A DNA stretch of 64,000 nt from JAJEBT01 sp965221485 (GTDB taxonomy: Bacteria > Pseudomonadota > Alphaproteobacteria > MPNO01 > UBA830), in NCBI GenBank assembly GCA_965221485.1, contig OZ244893.1:2666001-2730000 (forward strand). The letters are read 5' to 3'. The translations under genes and the position numbers were made by a program. Below the pieces are notes generated by a model. It saw nothing but the letters and a program-made list of their open reading frames with translations, did no database searches and had not been told where the DNA came from. Of the stretch, positions 27,588-37,852 are shown piece after piece. How positions within the stretch are numbered: position 1 is the first letter of the stretch; each line of letters starts with the position of its first letter.

Positions 27588-29165
27588 ATGCAGCTCAGCT
27601 TGTGGACATATGAAGGGCCGCCCCATGTCGGGGCGATGCGGATCGCCACAGGCATGGAAGGGCTGCATTACGTTCTGCACGCGCCGCAGGGCGACACCTA
27701 CGCTGACCTGTTGTTCACAATGATCGAGCGGCTGCAGAAACGGCCGCCGGTCACCTACACCACCTTCCAGGCCAAGGATCTGGGTTCGGACACGGCGAAC
27801 ATCTTCAAGTCGGCGGCCCGCCAGGCCTTCGACCGGTTCCAGCCAGAAGCGATGCTGGTGGGAGCCTCCTGCACTGCCGAGCTGATACAGGACGATCCGG
27901 GCGGTCTGGCCAAGGCACTGGACCTGCCGGTCCCCGTCGTTCCGCTGGAACTTCCCGCTTACCAGAAAAAGGAGAACTGGGGGGCAGCAGAAACATTCTA
28001 CCGGCTGGTCCGGACACTGAACGCCGGAGCCGTGCTTGAGCGCGGTGAACCGCGGCCCGAACGCGCAGCGGGCGCACCGCCCAGGTGCAATGTGCTCGGA
28101 GCAACAGCCCTCGGTTTCCGGCACCGGGATGATGTCCGGGAAATCGTCAGCCTGCTGGAGACGCTTGGTATCGAGATTGTCACTGTCGCGCCCATGGGCG
28201 CGCGGCCGGCGGACATCCAGGCCCTGCCCCGTGCGGACTTCAACGTGGTCCTCTATCCGGAAGTCGCGGAGACCGCTGCCCGCTGGATGGAAACAGCTTT
28301 TGGCCAACCCTATACGAAAACTGTCCCGATCGGCGTCGGTGCGACCGTCCGCTTCGTCCGCGAGGTGGCCGAACTCGCTGACATCGATGCATCCGCAATT
28401 CTGAGCGACATCCCGTCGCGCATGCCGTGGTATGCGGCATCCGTGGATTCAAACTACCTGACAGGAAAGCGGGTCTTCATATTCGGCGACGCAACCCATG
28501 CGATTGCGGCCGCCCGTGTCTCGCGCGACGAACTTGGCTTCGAGGTGGTGGGGCTTGGCACCTATTCCCGCGAATTCGCCCGAGATGTCCGGAAAGCCGC
28601 CAGGGATTACAACCTTGAGGCCCTGATCACGGACAATTACGTGGATGTGGAAGCGGCGATCGCAGAGGCGCAGCCCGAGCTGGTGCTCGGTACCCAGATG
28701 GAACGCCATATCGCCAAACGTCACGGGATCGCTTGTGCGGTCATCTCCGCGCCTGTCCATGTCGAGGACTTTCCTGCCCGCCATTCGCCCCAGATGGGGT
28801 TTGAAGGTGCGAACGTACTGTTCGATTCCTGGGTCCATCCTCTGATGATGGGGCTGGAAGAGCATTTGCTGGGGATGTTCCGCGAAGATTTCGAATTCAA
28901 CGAAGACGCCGCGCCCTCGCATCTCGGAACCCATGCGCCCGCGCCGTCGATGCCCAACACACGGACATCATCGGGCAGCAGGACGCCCGAAGGCGCAACG
29001 GTCTCTCTCGACTGGTCCGTCGAAGCCGAGAACGAATTGCGCAAGATTCCCTTTTTCGTCCGCGGCAAGGCACGCCGCAACGCCGAGCGTTATGCCGCCG
29101 AGCGCGGTGTGGCAACCATCGAACTTGAAACGCTGTACGATGCCAAAGCCCATTTCGGCCGCTGA
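27588..29165 (+). CDS. bchB: Light-independent protochlorophyllide reductase subunit B
   Basis: Partner of BchN, 525 residues. D36 in A-P-Q-G-D-T-Y-A-D is the unusual aspartate that completes the NB iron-sulfur cluster. The N-terminal M-Q-L-S-L-W-T-Y-E-G-P-P-H-V-G-A-M-R is diagnostic. The C-terminal region (about 465-525, I-P-F-F-V-R-G-K-A-R-R) is the small domain that caps the substrate. Its 3' end overlaps bchH by 26 nt. Confidence 0.97.
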   Translation: MQLSLWTYEGPPHVGAMRIATGMEGLHYVLHAPQGDTYADLLFTMIERLQKRPPVTYTTFQAKDLGSDTANIFKSAARQAFDRFQPEAMLVGASCTAELIQDDPGGLAKALDLPVPVVPLELPAYQKKENWGAAETFYRLVRTLNAGAVLERGEPRPERAAGAPPRCNVLGATALGFRHRDDVREIVSLLETLGIEIVTVAPMGARPADIQALPRADFNVVLYPEVAETAARWMETAFGQPYTKTVPIGVGATVRFVREVAELADIDASAILSDIPSRMPWYAASVDSNYLTGKRVFIFGDATHAIAAARVSRDELGFEVVGLGTYSREFARDVRKAARDYNLEALITDNYVDVEAAIAEAQPELVLGTQMERHIAKRHGIACAVISAPVHVEDFPARHSPQMGFEGANVLFDSWVHPLMMGLEEHLLGMFREDFEFNEDAAPSHLGTHAPAPSMPNTRTSSGSRTPEGATVSLDWSVEAENELRKIPFFVRGKARRNAERYAAERGVATIELETLYDAKAHFGR

Positions 29166-32100
29166 CCCGACGCCCGTCAGGGTCGCCATTGTAACGCTGG
29201 ACCGGCACCTGTCCGGTGCCGTAGATCGGGCATGGCGAAGACTGCAGAAACGCCTGCCGGGACTCAGCGTCAGCCTCCACGCTGCAACCGAGTGGAATGA
29301 CGACAAGGCGCTGGAGGAGGTTCGCCGGGCAATCCGCGGGGCCGACATCATCATCGTAACCATGCTCTTCATGGAAGAACATATCTCTCCCGTGCTGCCT
29401 GATCTGCAGGCGCGGCGCGAGGACTGCGATGCCATCGTCGTCGGTATGTCGGCCGGGGAGGTCATCCGGCTCACGCGGCTCGGCGGATTCGCCATGGGTG
29501 GCCGTCAGGGGCGGGCGGTGAAGCTGCTGAAACGGCTGCGCGGCGGCGGCAGTGGAACGCCCAACGCAAACTCCGGCCAGAAGCAGCTGGCCATGCTCCG
29601 CAGACTGCCGCGTATCCTACGTTTCATCCCGGGAACAGCGCAGGACATGCGGAACTATTTCCTGGTGCTGCAATACTGGCTGGCCGCCTCCGACAGGAAT
29701 ATCGAACGCCTGATCAGCCTTCTGATTGACCGGTATGCCGACGGGCCGCGCCGGTCGCTGCGCGGCGCACTCCGGACCCCACCGCCGGTCGAGTATCCCG
29801 ATACCGGCGTCTACCACCCCAGGCTCAAGGGCAGAATCGGTACAGACGCCCGAGAACTGCCGGACCCCGGCGTGCCGGTATCCGGGACTGTGGGAGTGAT
29901 CCTGATGCGCTCCTATCTTCTGGCCGGCGATACCGCGCATTACGATGGCGTCATCGCTGCACTGGAAGCAAAAAACCTGAAGGTGATCCCGGTCTTTGCC
30001 GCCGGGCTGGATGCGCGACCAGCCGTAGAACGCTATTTCTTCCGTAATGGCAAACCAGCCATAGATGCCCTCGTATCCCTGACCGGGTTCTCGCTGGTCG
30101 GCGGCCCGGCCTACAACGACGCCCGCGCTGCCGAGGAAGTGATGGCCCGTCTGGACGTACCCTGTGTCGCAGCCCAGGCCGTGGAGTTTCAAACCCTTGA
30201 CCAGTGGCAGGAAAGCGACCTCGGCCTGCTGCCGATCGAGGCCACCATGATGGTCGCCATTCCCGAGCTCGACGGCTCGATCGGGCACATGGTGTTCGGC
30301 GGGCGCGGCAATGCCGCCGAAGGCGGCGAGGCAATGCGCCTCCATCCCGAACGAATCGACACCCTTGCGTCCCGGGTACAGCGGCTGATCGCGCTCCGGC
30401 AACGTGACAAGGCACTCCGCAAACTCGCGATCGTTCTGTTCAATTTTCCGCCGAATGGCGGCAGCGCCGGCACCGCCGCACACCTCTCCGTGTTTGAGTC
30501 GCTGTTCAATACCCTGACAGCACTTGCGGCAGACGGCTACCAGGTGGACCTGCCGGCCTCGGTGGACGACCTTCGGGCCCGCCTGCTGGGCGGCAATGCC
30601 GGTCGGTTCGGTACCGATGCCAACGTGCATGCGCGCATCGATGTTGATGATCATGTTCGCAATGAGCCGTGGCTCGAGGAAATCGAGGCGCAATGGGGTC
30701 CGGCGCCCGGCCGGCAGCAGAGCGACGGACGGTCGATCTTTGTCCTCGGCGAGACCTTCGGCAATATTTTTGTCGGTTTCCAGCCCGGCTTTGGATATGA
30801 AGGCGATCCCATGCGGCTGCTGTTCGAAAAGGGGTTCGCGCCGACACACGCCTTTTGCGCTTTCTACAGCTTCATCCGCTCCACTTTCGGCGCCGACGCT
30901 GTTCTCCATTTCGGCACCCATGGCGCCCTTGAGTTCATGCCGGGCAAGCAGACCGGCCTTTCGGGCCGGTGCTGGCCCGACCGGCTGATCCGGGATGTAC
31001 CCAATTTCTATCTGTACGCCGCCAACAACCCGTCAGAGGCAACAATCGCCAAACGGCGGTCCATGGCCACGCTGGTCAGTTATCTGACGCCCCCGGTCGG
31101 CCAGGCCGGTCTCTACAAGGGCCTGCAGCAGTTGCGCGGATCGGTCGAGCGGTGGCGGAGCCTGCCGCCGGATGCGCCGGAAGACGAGCGCAAGACACTG
31201 GCCCTGCTTATCCAGACACAGGCTGCGGCACTCGATCTGGTCGAGGAGGCGCCAGCCTGGAATGGTCACGCAACCACCGAAATCGGCGCAGTCTGGGAAC
31301 GACTGATCGAATATGAGCAGGCGCTGATCCCGCATGGCCTTCATGTCCTCGGCGGTGCGCTGGGCGCCGATCAGCGGGCAGACTATATCGCGGCCGTTGC
31401 AAGATCCTCACAGGATCTGGAACTGACGCCGGAGACAGCACAGGCAATCGCTGACGGCAAGACCGTCGATCTGGCGCCGCAAGGAGCGGAGCCGGGTTCC
31501 GGCCCCCACGACTCCAACGCGTTTCAGGAGCTGTCCCGCCTCGGGCGCCTGCTCCGCGAGGACCATGAAATTCCGGCACTCATGCGGGCTCTGGACGGAC
31601 GCTACGTATTGCCGGTTGCCGGCGGCGACTTGCTCCGGTCGACCGATATCCTGCCGACCGGCCGCAATATTCACGGTTTTGACCCATTCAAGATCCCCAG
31701 CGTCTACGCGGTGCAGGACGGCATGCGACAGGCCACCAGGCTGGTTGAACGCCACGTCGCCGACGGAAACACCTTTCCCGAATCGATCGCGATGGTGCTC
31801 TGGGGAGCAGACAACCTGAAGAGTGAAGGTGCGCAGATCGCCCAGGCAATGGCTCTCATCGGTGCAGAACCGCGATTTGACAGCTATGGACGCCTTGCAG
31901 GAGCTGTTCTGCTTCCACTCGATTCGCTGGACCGGCCGCGCATTGACGTGACGGTGACGCTGTCAGGTATTTTCCGCGACCTGCTGCCGCTGCAAACCCG
32001 CATGCTCGCCGAAGCAGCCTATCTGGCGGCCGCAGCAGATGAACCCGACGACCGGAACTTTATCCGCAAGCATGCCCGGGCCTATTCGGCCGCGACAGGC

Positions 32101-32847
32101 TGCGATCTGGAGACCGCGGCACTTCGCGTGTTCAGTAATGCAACCGGCGAGTACGGCTCCAATGTCAACCATCTGGTGGACAGCGGCTGCTGGGAAGACG
32201 AAGACGAACTCGCAGACGCGTTCGCCGCACGCAAGAGCTTTGCTTACGGAAAAAGCGGCGATGTCTCGGCCAATCCGGAGTTGTTGCAGGACATACTTGG
32301 ACGGATCGACCTGACCTACCAGAACCTGGAATCGGTCGAGCTCGGCGTCACAACAATCGATCACTATTTCGACACGCTTGGTGGAATCGGCCGGGCGGCA
32401 CAGCGCGCCAAGGGCGAAACCGTTCCGGTTTACATCGGTGACCAGACCCAGTCCGAAGGCAAGGTCCGCACCCTGTCAGAGCAGGTCGCACTGGAAACCC
32501 GGACCCGCATGCTGAACCCGGCCTGGTACGAAGCCATGCTCGAGCACGGTTACGAAGGTGTTCGGCAAATCGAAGCCCATGTCAGCAACACACTCGGCTG
32601 GTCGGCAACGACGGGACAGGTGGAGCCATGGGTCTACCGGCATCTGTCCGAAACCTTCGTGCTTGACGAAGCCATGCGGGAACGACTTGCAGCCCTCAAC
32701 CCGGCCGCGTCAGTCAAGATGGCCAACCGGCTTCTTGAGGCGCATCGACGGGAATACTGGACACCCGATACAGACACGCTGCGCGCCTTGCAACAGGCAG
32801 GTGATGATCTCGAAGATCGTCTGGAAGGCGTCGAGGCGGCAGCATGA
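29140..32847 (+). CDS. bchH: Magnesium chelatase subunit H
   Basis: Porphyrin-binding catalytic subunit that inserts Mg2+ into protoporphyrin IX with BchI and BchD; 1235 residues, normal for CobN/BchH. The start at ATG 29140 (M-P-K-P-I-S-A) lies inside bchB; the frame continues open to 28933 but that part is arginine/serine-rich shadow of bchB. Conserved stretches include E-F-M-P-G-K-Q-T-G-L-S-G and Y-A-A-N-N-P-S-E-A. It commits porphyrin to the bacteriochlorophyll branch. Confidence 0.97.
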   Translation: MPKPISAADPTPVRVAIVTLDRHLSGAVDRAWRRLQKRLPGLSVSLHAATEWNDDKALEEVRRAIRGADIIIVTMLFMEEHISPVLPDLQARREDCDAIVVGMSAGEVIRLTRLGGFAMGGRQGRAVKLLKRLRGGGSGTPNANSGQKQLAMLRRLPRILRFIPGTAQDMRNYFLVLQYWLAASDRNIERLISLLIDRYADGPRRSLRGALRTPPPVEYPDTGVYHPRLKGRIGTDARELPDPGVPVSGTVGVILMRSYLLAGDTAHYDGVIAALEAKNLKVIPVFAAGLDARPAVERYFFRNGKPAIDALVSLTGFSLVGGPAYNDARAAEEVMARLDVPCVAAQAVEFQTLDQWQESDLGLLPIEATMMVAIPELDGSIGHMVFGGRGNAAEGGEAMRLHPERIDTLASRVQRLIALRQRDKALRKLAIVLFNFPPNGGSAGTAAHLSVFESLFNTLTALAADGYQVDLPASVDDLRARLLGGNAGRFGTDANVHARIDVDDHVRNEPWLEEIEAQWGPAPGRQQSDGRSIFVLGETFGNIFVGFQPGFGYEGDPMRLLFEKGFAPTHAFCAFYSFIRSTFGADAVLHFGTHGALEFMPGKQTGLSGRCWPDRLIRDVPNFYLYAANNPSEATIAKRRSMATLVSYLTPPVGQAGLYKGLQQLRGSVERWRSLPPDAPEDERKTLALLIQTQAAALDLVEEAPAWNGHATTEIGAVWERLIEYEQALIPHGLHVLGGALGADQRADYIAAVARSSQDLELTPETAQAIADGKTVDLAPQGAEPGSGPHDSNAFQELSRLGRLLREDHEIPALMRALDGRYVLPVAGGDLLRSTDILPTGRNIHGFDPFKIPSVYAVQDGMRQATRLVERHVADGNTFPESIAMVLWGADNLKSEGAQIAQAMALIGAEPRFDSYGRLAGAVLLPLDSLDRPRIDVTVTLSGIFRDLLPLQTRMLAEAAYLAAAADEPDDRNFIRKHARAYSAATGCDLETAALRVFSNATGEYGSNVNHLVDSGCWEDEDELADAFAARKSFAYGKSGDVSANPELLQDILGRIDLTYQNLESVELGVTTIDHYFDTLGGIGRAAQRAKGETVPVYIGDQTQSEGKVRTLSEQVALETRTRMLNPAWYEAMLEHGYEGVRQIEAHVSNTLGWSATTGQVEPWVYRHLSETFVLDEAMRERLAALNPAASVKMANRLLEAHRREYWTPDTDTLRALQQAGDDLEDRLEGVEAAA

Positions 32848-32866
32848 ACGACAAGGAGCAATCGTA

Positions 32867-33763
32867 ATGTCATTGATGGAAGTGGGCACACTGCCGTCGC
32901 GGCAGGATGGCGAAGGAAGCGTCCAGGTCCGGCTGGACCCCTCGGTTTCAATTGACACGGCAAAGGTCTTCGCCGTCTACGGAAAGGGTGGCATCGGCAA
33001 GAGCACGACCTCGTCGAACCTGTCGGTCGCCTTTTCCAAGCTGGGCAAGCGGGTGCTTCAGATCGGCTGCGATCCTAAACACGATTCGACCTTCACCCTG
33101 ACCAAGCAGCTTCTGCCCACGGTGATCGACGTGCTGGATTCTGTGGACTTCCATACCGAGGAGCTGCGTGCCGAGGACTTCGTCTTTGAGGGCTATAACG
33201 GGGTCATGTGCGTCGAGGCCGGCGGCCCGCCGGCGGGAACCGGCTGCGGCGGATACGTGGTTGGCCAGACCGTCAAACTTCTGAAAGAACATCACCTGCT
33301 TGAAGACACCGATGTCGTCATATTCGATGTTCTCGGCGATGTCGTTTGCGGTGGATTTGCCTCACCGTTGCAGCATGCGCAACGCGCCCTGGTTGTCGCA
33401 GCGAACGACTTCGATTCAATCTTCGCGATGAACCGTATTGTTGCCGCAATCACCGCCAAGTCGCGTAACTACGAAGTCCGTCTGGGTGGCGTTCTCGCCA
33501 ACCGGAGCGCCGCGACCGACGAGATCGACCGGTTCTGCGAAGAGACAGGGATGCAACGGCTGGCACATTTTCCGGATCTCGATGTCATCCGGCGCAGCCG
33601 TCTCAAGAAATCCACCCTGTTCGAGATGGATCCATCGCCCGAGCTTGAGGCCGTGCAGCAGGAATATTTGCGCCTGGCTGCGCTCCTGTGGACCGGAACC
33701 GATGCCCTGGAAGCAACACCGATGCGGGATCGGGATCTGTTTGACTTTCTCGGATACGACTGA
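32867..33763 (+). CDS. bchL: Light-independent protochlorophyllide reductase iron-sulfur ATPase
   Basis: NifH-like homodimer feeding electrons to BchNB with ATP. 298 residues from ATG 32867, preceded by AAGGAG; the frame open from 32558 is shadow of bchH. P-loop Y-G-K-G-G-I-G-K-S-T near 40-49, and cluster cysteines in G-T-G-C-G-G-Y and D-V-V-C-G-G-F. The stop's last base is the first of the bchM ATG. Confidence 0.97.
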   Translation: MSLMEVGTLPSRQDGEGSVQVRLDPSVSIDTAKVFAVYGKGGIGKSTTSSNLSVAFSKLGKRVLQIGCDPKHDSTFTLTKQLLPTVIDVLDSVDFHTEELRAEDFVFEGYNGVMCVEAGGPPAGTGCGGYVVGQTVKLLKEHHLLEDTDVVIFDVLGDVVCGGFASPLQHAQRALVVAANDFDSIFAMNRIVAAITAKSRNYEVRLGGVLANRSAATDEIDRFCEETGMQRLAHFPDLDVIRRSRLKKSTLFEMDPSPELEAVQQEYLRLAALLWTGTDALEATPMRDRDLFDFLGYD

Positions 33764-34464
33764 TGGCGCACGCGACCTATCTCAGCCGGCGGCGGGAAAT
33801 CGAGACCTATTTCGCTCGAACGGCGGCGCATACATGGTCGAAACTCACGTCTGATGCGCCGGTCGGGCGCATCCGCGCCACGGTTCGCGCCGGACGCGAT
33901 GAGATGCGCGCGCAGTTGCTGGAGTGGCTGCCCGCCAATCTGGAAGGAACGCGCCTGCTCGATGCCGGATGCGGAACCGGGTTGCTGGCAGTCGAGGCGG
34001 CCCGCCGTGGTGCTTCGGTCGTGGCTACAGATCTTTCCGAACCGTTGATCGACCTTGCTCGCAAGCGAATCCCGCCTGATGTCGATCCGGAGTCCATCGC
34101 GTTTCAGGTGGGCGATATGCTCGACCCGGAACTCGGACGTTTTGACCATGTCGTCGCCATGGATTCGCTGATCCATTACGACGCGCATGACATGTCGTGG
34201 GCGCTGTCGTCCCTGGCGGCCAGAACCGACAAGGCCCTGCTGTTTACATTCGCGCCCGGAACCCCGGCACTCGCACTCATGCATGCGGTCGGAAGACTGT
34301 TTCCACGGGGCAGCAAGTCCCCCGCGATCCAGCCGGTCAGAGAGCGCAGCCTGAGACGGCTGATCGACGCCGAATCCGGGTTCGATTCCTGGTCGCTGTC
34401 CCGAAGCCGACGGGTGTCGCGCGGCTTCTATACATCGCAGGCGATGGAGATGATACCGGCATGA
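33763..34464 (+). CDS. bchM: Magnesium-protoporphyrin IX O-methyltransferase
   Basis: SAM-dependent methyltransferase that forms Mg-protoporphyrin IX monomethyl ester; 233 residues. The SAM motif is L-D-A-G-C-G-T-G-L-L-A near residue 65, and the N-terminal Y-F-A-R-T-A-A-H-T-W is typical. It is 1-nt coupled to bchL and overlaps lhaA (ATGA). Confidence 0.95.
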   Translation: MAHATYLSRRREIETYFARTAAHTWSKLTSDAPVGRIRATVRAGRDEMRAQLLEWLPANLEGTRLLDAGCGTGLLAVEAARRGASVVATDLSEPLIDLARKRIPPDVDPESIAFQVGDMLDPELGRFDHVVAMDSLIHYDAHDMSWALSSLAARTDKALLFTFAPGTPALALMHAVGRLFPRGSKSPAIQPVRERSLRRLIDAESGFDSWSLSRSRRVSRGFYTSQAMEMIPA

Positions 34465-35894
34465 AGGATCTGACGATCCGGTTTGCACATGCGTGGATGC
34501 GGCTCGGCCCCCGGTTTCTGCCGTTTGCCGATGCAGCGACCGCCGAACTGCCCCTGCCGAGACTTCTGCGACTGTCGTTATTCCAGATTTCGGTCGGACT
34601 GGCGATCGTCCTGCTCGGCGGTACACTGAACCGGGTCATGATCGTGGAGCTGGGTGTTGATGCCTGGCTTGTCGCCCTGATGATCGCACTGCCCGTGATG
34701 TTTGCCCCGTTCCGGATCCTGGTTGGTCATCGCTCCGACCACCACCGCTCAGTGCTGGGATGGCGGCGGGTGCCGTATGTCTGGATGGGGACGCTCCTGC
34801 AGTTTGGCGGGTTTGCGATCATGCCGTTCGCCCTGCTGGTGCTCGCCAGCGATTCGCAGGGTCCTGCATTCGTCGGCCCTCTGGCCGCCGCGCTGGCGTT
34901 TCTGCTGGTCGGGATCGGACTGCACACAACCCAGACGGCAGGACTCGCCCTTGCCACAGACCTCGCCGCACCCCATGTGCGGCCCCGCGCAGTGGCGCTG
35001 CTCTATGTCATGCTCCTTGCGGGTATGACAATCAGCGCGCTGGTTTTTGGCGCCCTTCTCGAGAACTTCAGCCAGATGCGCCTGATCCAGGTGGTGCAGG
35101 CAGCAGCTGTGATCACTCTGGTCCTGAACGCCGTCGCCCTGTGGAAGCAGGAGGCCCGTGATCCGCAAAAAACGCGTTCGCTCCGCGCGCGGCCGCCGCT
35201 TCGCCAGATCTGGCACGAAGTGGGCAGGCAATCGCAACTGCGGCGGCTGCTGGTTGCCGTCGGGCTGGGAACAGCGGCCTTCAGCATCCAGGACATTCTG
35301 CTCGAACCCTATGGCGGCGAAGTCCTGGGGCTTTCCGTTGGCGCCACAACAGCACTTACCGCGCTGCTGGCGGGCGGAGCACTGGTGGGATTCGCGATCG
35401 CAGCCCGATCATCAAGACGGGGTGGCGATCCCTGCCGGGTGGCGGGATTTGGGGCGCTTGTGGGAGTCATTGCTTTCGTCACCGTCATTCTCTCGGGCCC
35501 TCTCGGTTCGGCACTGATATTCCGGACCGGCACTGTCCTGATCGGGCTTGGCGGCGGCATGTTCGCGGTTGGAACCCTGATCGCCGCCATGGCAATCGCA
35601 GATACACGTCATAGCGGACTTGTCCTCGGCGCCTGGGGCGCCGTGCAGGCCACCACCGCCGGGATCGCCATCGCCTGCAGCGGCGCCTTGCGCGACATCG
35701 TTGCGATGCTGGCTGACGCTGGCCAGCTGGGGTCGACGCTGCAACATCCGTCGACCGGCTACGCCGCCAACTACATGCTTGAAATCGTCCTCTTGCTGGC
35801 CGCAATCGTGGCGATCGGACCCCTGGTCCGGTCCGTCAGAGCGCGTTCAGCCTACCGGCCGGGCCGGATCGGTCTCGCCGAAATGCCGAGCTGA
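34461..35894 (+). CDS. lhaA: LH1 assembly protein LhaA, BCD-family MFS
   Basis: A 477-residue protein with about 12 membrane segments and the BCD signature N-R-V-M-I-V-E-L-G-V followed by P-F-R-I-L-V-G-H-R-S-D. LhaA supports LH1 assembly around the reaction centre. ATG 34461 overlaps the bchM stop; the frame open to 34197 is bchM shadow. It ends 26 nt before puhA, whose promoter in relatives lies inside this gene. Confidence 0.93.
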   Translation: MKDLTIRFAHAWMRLGPRFLPFADAATAELPLPRLLRLSLFQISVGLAIVLLGGTLNRVMIVELGVDAWLVALMIALPVMFAPFRILVGHRSDHHRSVLGWRRVPYVWMGTLLQFGGFAIMPFALLVLASDSQGPAFVGPLAAALAFLLVGIGLHTTQTAGLALATDLAAPHVRPRAVALLYVMLLAGMTISALVFGALLENFSQMRLIQVVQAAAVITLVLNAVALWKQEARDPQKTRSLRARPPLRQIWHEVGRQSQLRRLLVAVGLGTAAFSIQDILLEPYGGEVLGLSVGATTALTALLAGGALVGFAIAARSSRRGGDPCRVAGFGALVGVIAFVTVILSGPLGSALIFRTGTVLIGLGGGMFAVGTLIAAMAIADTRHSGLVLGAWGAVQATTAGIAIACSGALRDIVAMLADAGQLGSTLQHPSTGYAANYMLEIVLLLAAIVAIGPLVRSVRARSAYRPGRIGLAEMPS

Positions 35895-35920
35895 GAACCA
35901 CAGAAGGGAATGAGGTTGCC

Positions 35921-36679
35921 ATGAACCTGGTCGGAAATATCGATCTCGCCTTAATCGCCCTTTATGCTTTCTGGCTCTTCTTTGCAGGTCTTATCTTCTA
36001 CCTGCGGCGGGAAGATCACCGTGAAGGCTATCCCCTGGAAGACGACCGCACAGGAGCGATTCTCGATCCCGGAATTCTCTGGTATCCGCCACCCAAGACG
36101 TACCATCTTCCAGACGGTGGTACACATCTGGCACCGCGTGATGAGCGGGACAGCCGTGACCTGCCGGCGGAACCCGTCGGGTCCTTTCCAGGCTCTCCCC
36201 TGGAGCCCAGCGGCAACCCGATGACCGATGGAATCGGGCCGGGTGCTTACGCGATGCGGCGCGATATTCCGGATATGGACACCGAGGGACATCCGAGGAT
36301 CGCTCCGCTCGGCACGCTGGATGGCTGGTCCGTGGTCAGCCGCGATCCCAACCCGATCGGCATGACGATTTACGGGGCGGATGGAGCAGCGGGCGGTACG
36401 GTGACAGATCTCTGGATTGATCGCATGGAAGTCATGATCCGCTACCTGCAGGTCGAGACACCGAAGCTTCGAACGGTTCTGGTTCCAATGCCGTTTGTCC
36501 GCGTCAATGCACGGCGCGGAGCGGTTGAGGTCAACGCAATCACGGGACCGCAGTTCGAGGATGTCCCCGGTGTGAGGTCCGAGGACCAGATCACACGACT
36601 CGAGGAAGAGAAAGTCAGCGCGTATTTCGGCGGTGGAACGCTCTATAGCGACCCGTCGCGGCGCGAGGTCCTGATATGA
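35921..36679 (+). CDS. puhA: Photosynthetic reaction centre H subunit
   Basis: H subunit capping the cytoplasmic face of the L-M core; 252 residues. One N-terminal membrane helix (about 8-28, A-L-I-A-L-Y-A-F-W-L-F-F), then R-R-E-D-H-R-E-G-Y-P-L-E, and a soluble PRC-barrel domain in the second half. GAAGGGAATGAGG precedes the ATG. Its stop overlaps puhB. Confidence 0.97.
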   Translation: MNLVGNIDLALIALYAFWLFFAGLIFYLRREDHREGYPLEDDRTGAILDPGILWYPPPKTYHLPDGGTHLAPRDERDSRDLPAEPVGSFPGSPLEPSGNPMTDGIGPGAYAMRRDIPDMDTEGHPRIAPLGTLDGWSVVSRDPNPIGMTIYGADGAAGGTVTDLWIDRMEVMIRYLQVETPKLRTVLVPMPFVRVNARRGAVEVNAITGPQFEDVPGVRSEDQITRLEEEKVSAYFGGGTLYSDPSRREVLI

Positions 36680-37323
36680 ACCGACGCAGCGACCACGAGC
36701 CGGTTCGGGGCCTGCCCGAACCGTTGCCTCCAGGCGAGGCGCTGCTCTGGCAAGGGGCTCCGGCATGGCGTTCCCTGTGCCGCCGGTTGTTCAGGTTTCC
36801 CTGGCTTCTGGGCTATTTCGGAGTGCTGGCGATCTGGCGGTTCGCCTCAGCAGCGAACGAGGGTGCCGGTATCGGAGAAGCGGCGGCAGCAATGACCGGT
36901 CCGATCGCTCTGGCAGCCGCAGCTCTCGGGCTGCTGGCTGCAATCGCGTGGCTGATTGAAAGGACCACTGTCTACACCATTACGGACAAGCGCATCGTGA
37001 TCCGCTTCGGGATTGCGCTTCCCATGACCATCAACCTGCCATTCAAGGCGATCGCTTCGGCGGATCTGCGCCAGCACCGTGACGGTTCGGGAGATATTCC
37101 TGTCAGGCTCTCGGGAGATCGCCGGATCGGCTACCTCACACTATGGCCACACGCCAGACCGTGGAGCTGGCGCCGTCCGGAACCGATGCTGCGCTGCGTT
37201 CCCAACGGAGCGGATATCGCCGGCCTGCTGGCTTTTCATCTCGCCAACGCCCCTGCCCCCTCGAGACCGGGTCCGTCCCCGGAAACTGCGCGGACAGCGG
37301 CTGCCGAGCCCGCCATCCTCTAG
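36676..37323 (+). CDS. puhB: Photosynthetic complex assembly protein PuhB
   Basis: A 215-residue membrane protein needed for reaction-centre assembly in Rhodobacter. It opens with G-L-P-E-P-L-P-P-G-E-A-L-L-W-Q-G, has three hydrophobic segments (about 36-54, 72-95 and a weaker one near 115) and a PH-like domain with Y-T-I-T-D-K-R-I-V-I-R-F-G. ATGA overlap with puhA; puhC follows after 10 nt. Confidence 0.93.
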   Translation: MNRRSDHEPVRGLPEPLPPGEALLWQGAPAWRSLCRRLFRFPWLLGYFGVLAIWRFASAANEGAGIGEAAAAMTGPIALAAAALGLLAAIAWLIERTTVYTITDKRIVIRFGIALPMTINLPFKAIASADLRQHRDGSGDIPVRLSGDRRIGYLTLWPHARPWSWRRPEPMLRCVPNGADIAGLLAFHLANAPAPSRPGPSPETARTAAAEPAIL

Positions 37324-37333
37324 AGGAACGATC

Positions 37334-37852
37334 ATGTGTGACGACCATCACCTTCACAAACCGCCGCCCCGCTGGGCACTCGGCGCAATGATCGGCCTGG
37401 CGGCGCTGTCGCTGGTCCTCGCTTTCGCCGCTCCGCGATTGGGTGGCAAGATGGAGGCGAGCACACCATCGACCGTTCCGGTCTCCCTCCAGGCATCGCT
37501 GTATTTCGAAGATCTCGATGCCGGACGCATCGCTGTCACCGAAGCTGTAACCGGAAAAACCATCGCTGTCCTGCAGCCAGGGACCTTCGGGTTCGTACGA
37601 ACTGTCGTGCGCAGCCTCGCGCAGGGCCGTCTGCGGGCCGGCGGCGACCGTTCGTCGCCGTTCGAGGTTACCCTTGCAACCGGAAACCGGATTTACGTTT
37701 CGGATCCCCAAACCGGAAAATCGATTTATCTGAACGCTTTCAGCCTGACCAATGCCAGGTCATTCGCCCGTTTGCTGGACGCCGCCGCTGCCGCGCGTCA
37801 AACCTCGAGCCACGCGCAAGTCAGCGCGTTTTCCCCGGAGATCGCAAGATGA
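37334..37852 (+). CDS. puhC: Photosynthetic complex assembly protein PuhC
   Basis: A 172-residue protein with one N-terminal membrane anchor (about 14-33) and a periplasmic domain starting after G-G-K-M; contains F-E-D-L-D-A-G-R-I-A-V-T, typical of PuhC, which affects LH1 and reaction-centre levels. The frame open from 37079 is puhB shadow. Its stop overlaps acsF (ATGA). Confidence 0.9.
   Translation: MCDDHHLHKPPPRWALGAMIGLAALSLVLAFAAPRLGGKMEASTPSTVPVSLQASLYFEDLDAGRIAVTEAVTGKTIAVLQPGTFGFVRTVVRSLAQGRLRAGGDRSSPFEVTLATGNRIYVSDPQTGKSIYLNAFSLTNARSFARLLDAAAAARQTSSHAQVSAFSPEIAR

Noticed and set aside
28933..29139. Upstream extension of bchH
   Set aside because: Arginine/serine-rich shadow of bchB; the family N-terminus fits ATG 29140.
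29617..30921. 434-codon minus-strand frame
   Set aside because: Antisense to bchH, no motifs.
33469..34626. 385-codon minus-strand frame
   Set aside because: Antisense to bchL, bchM and lhaA.
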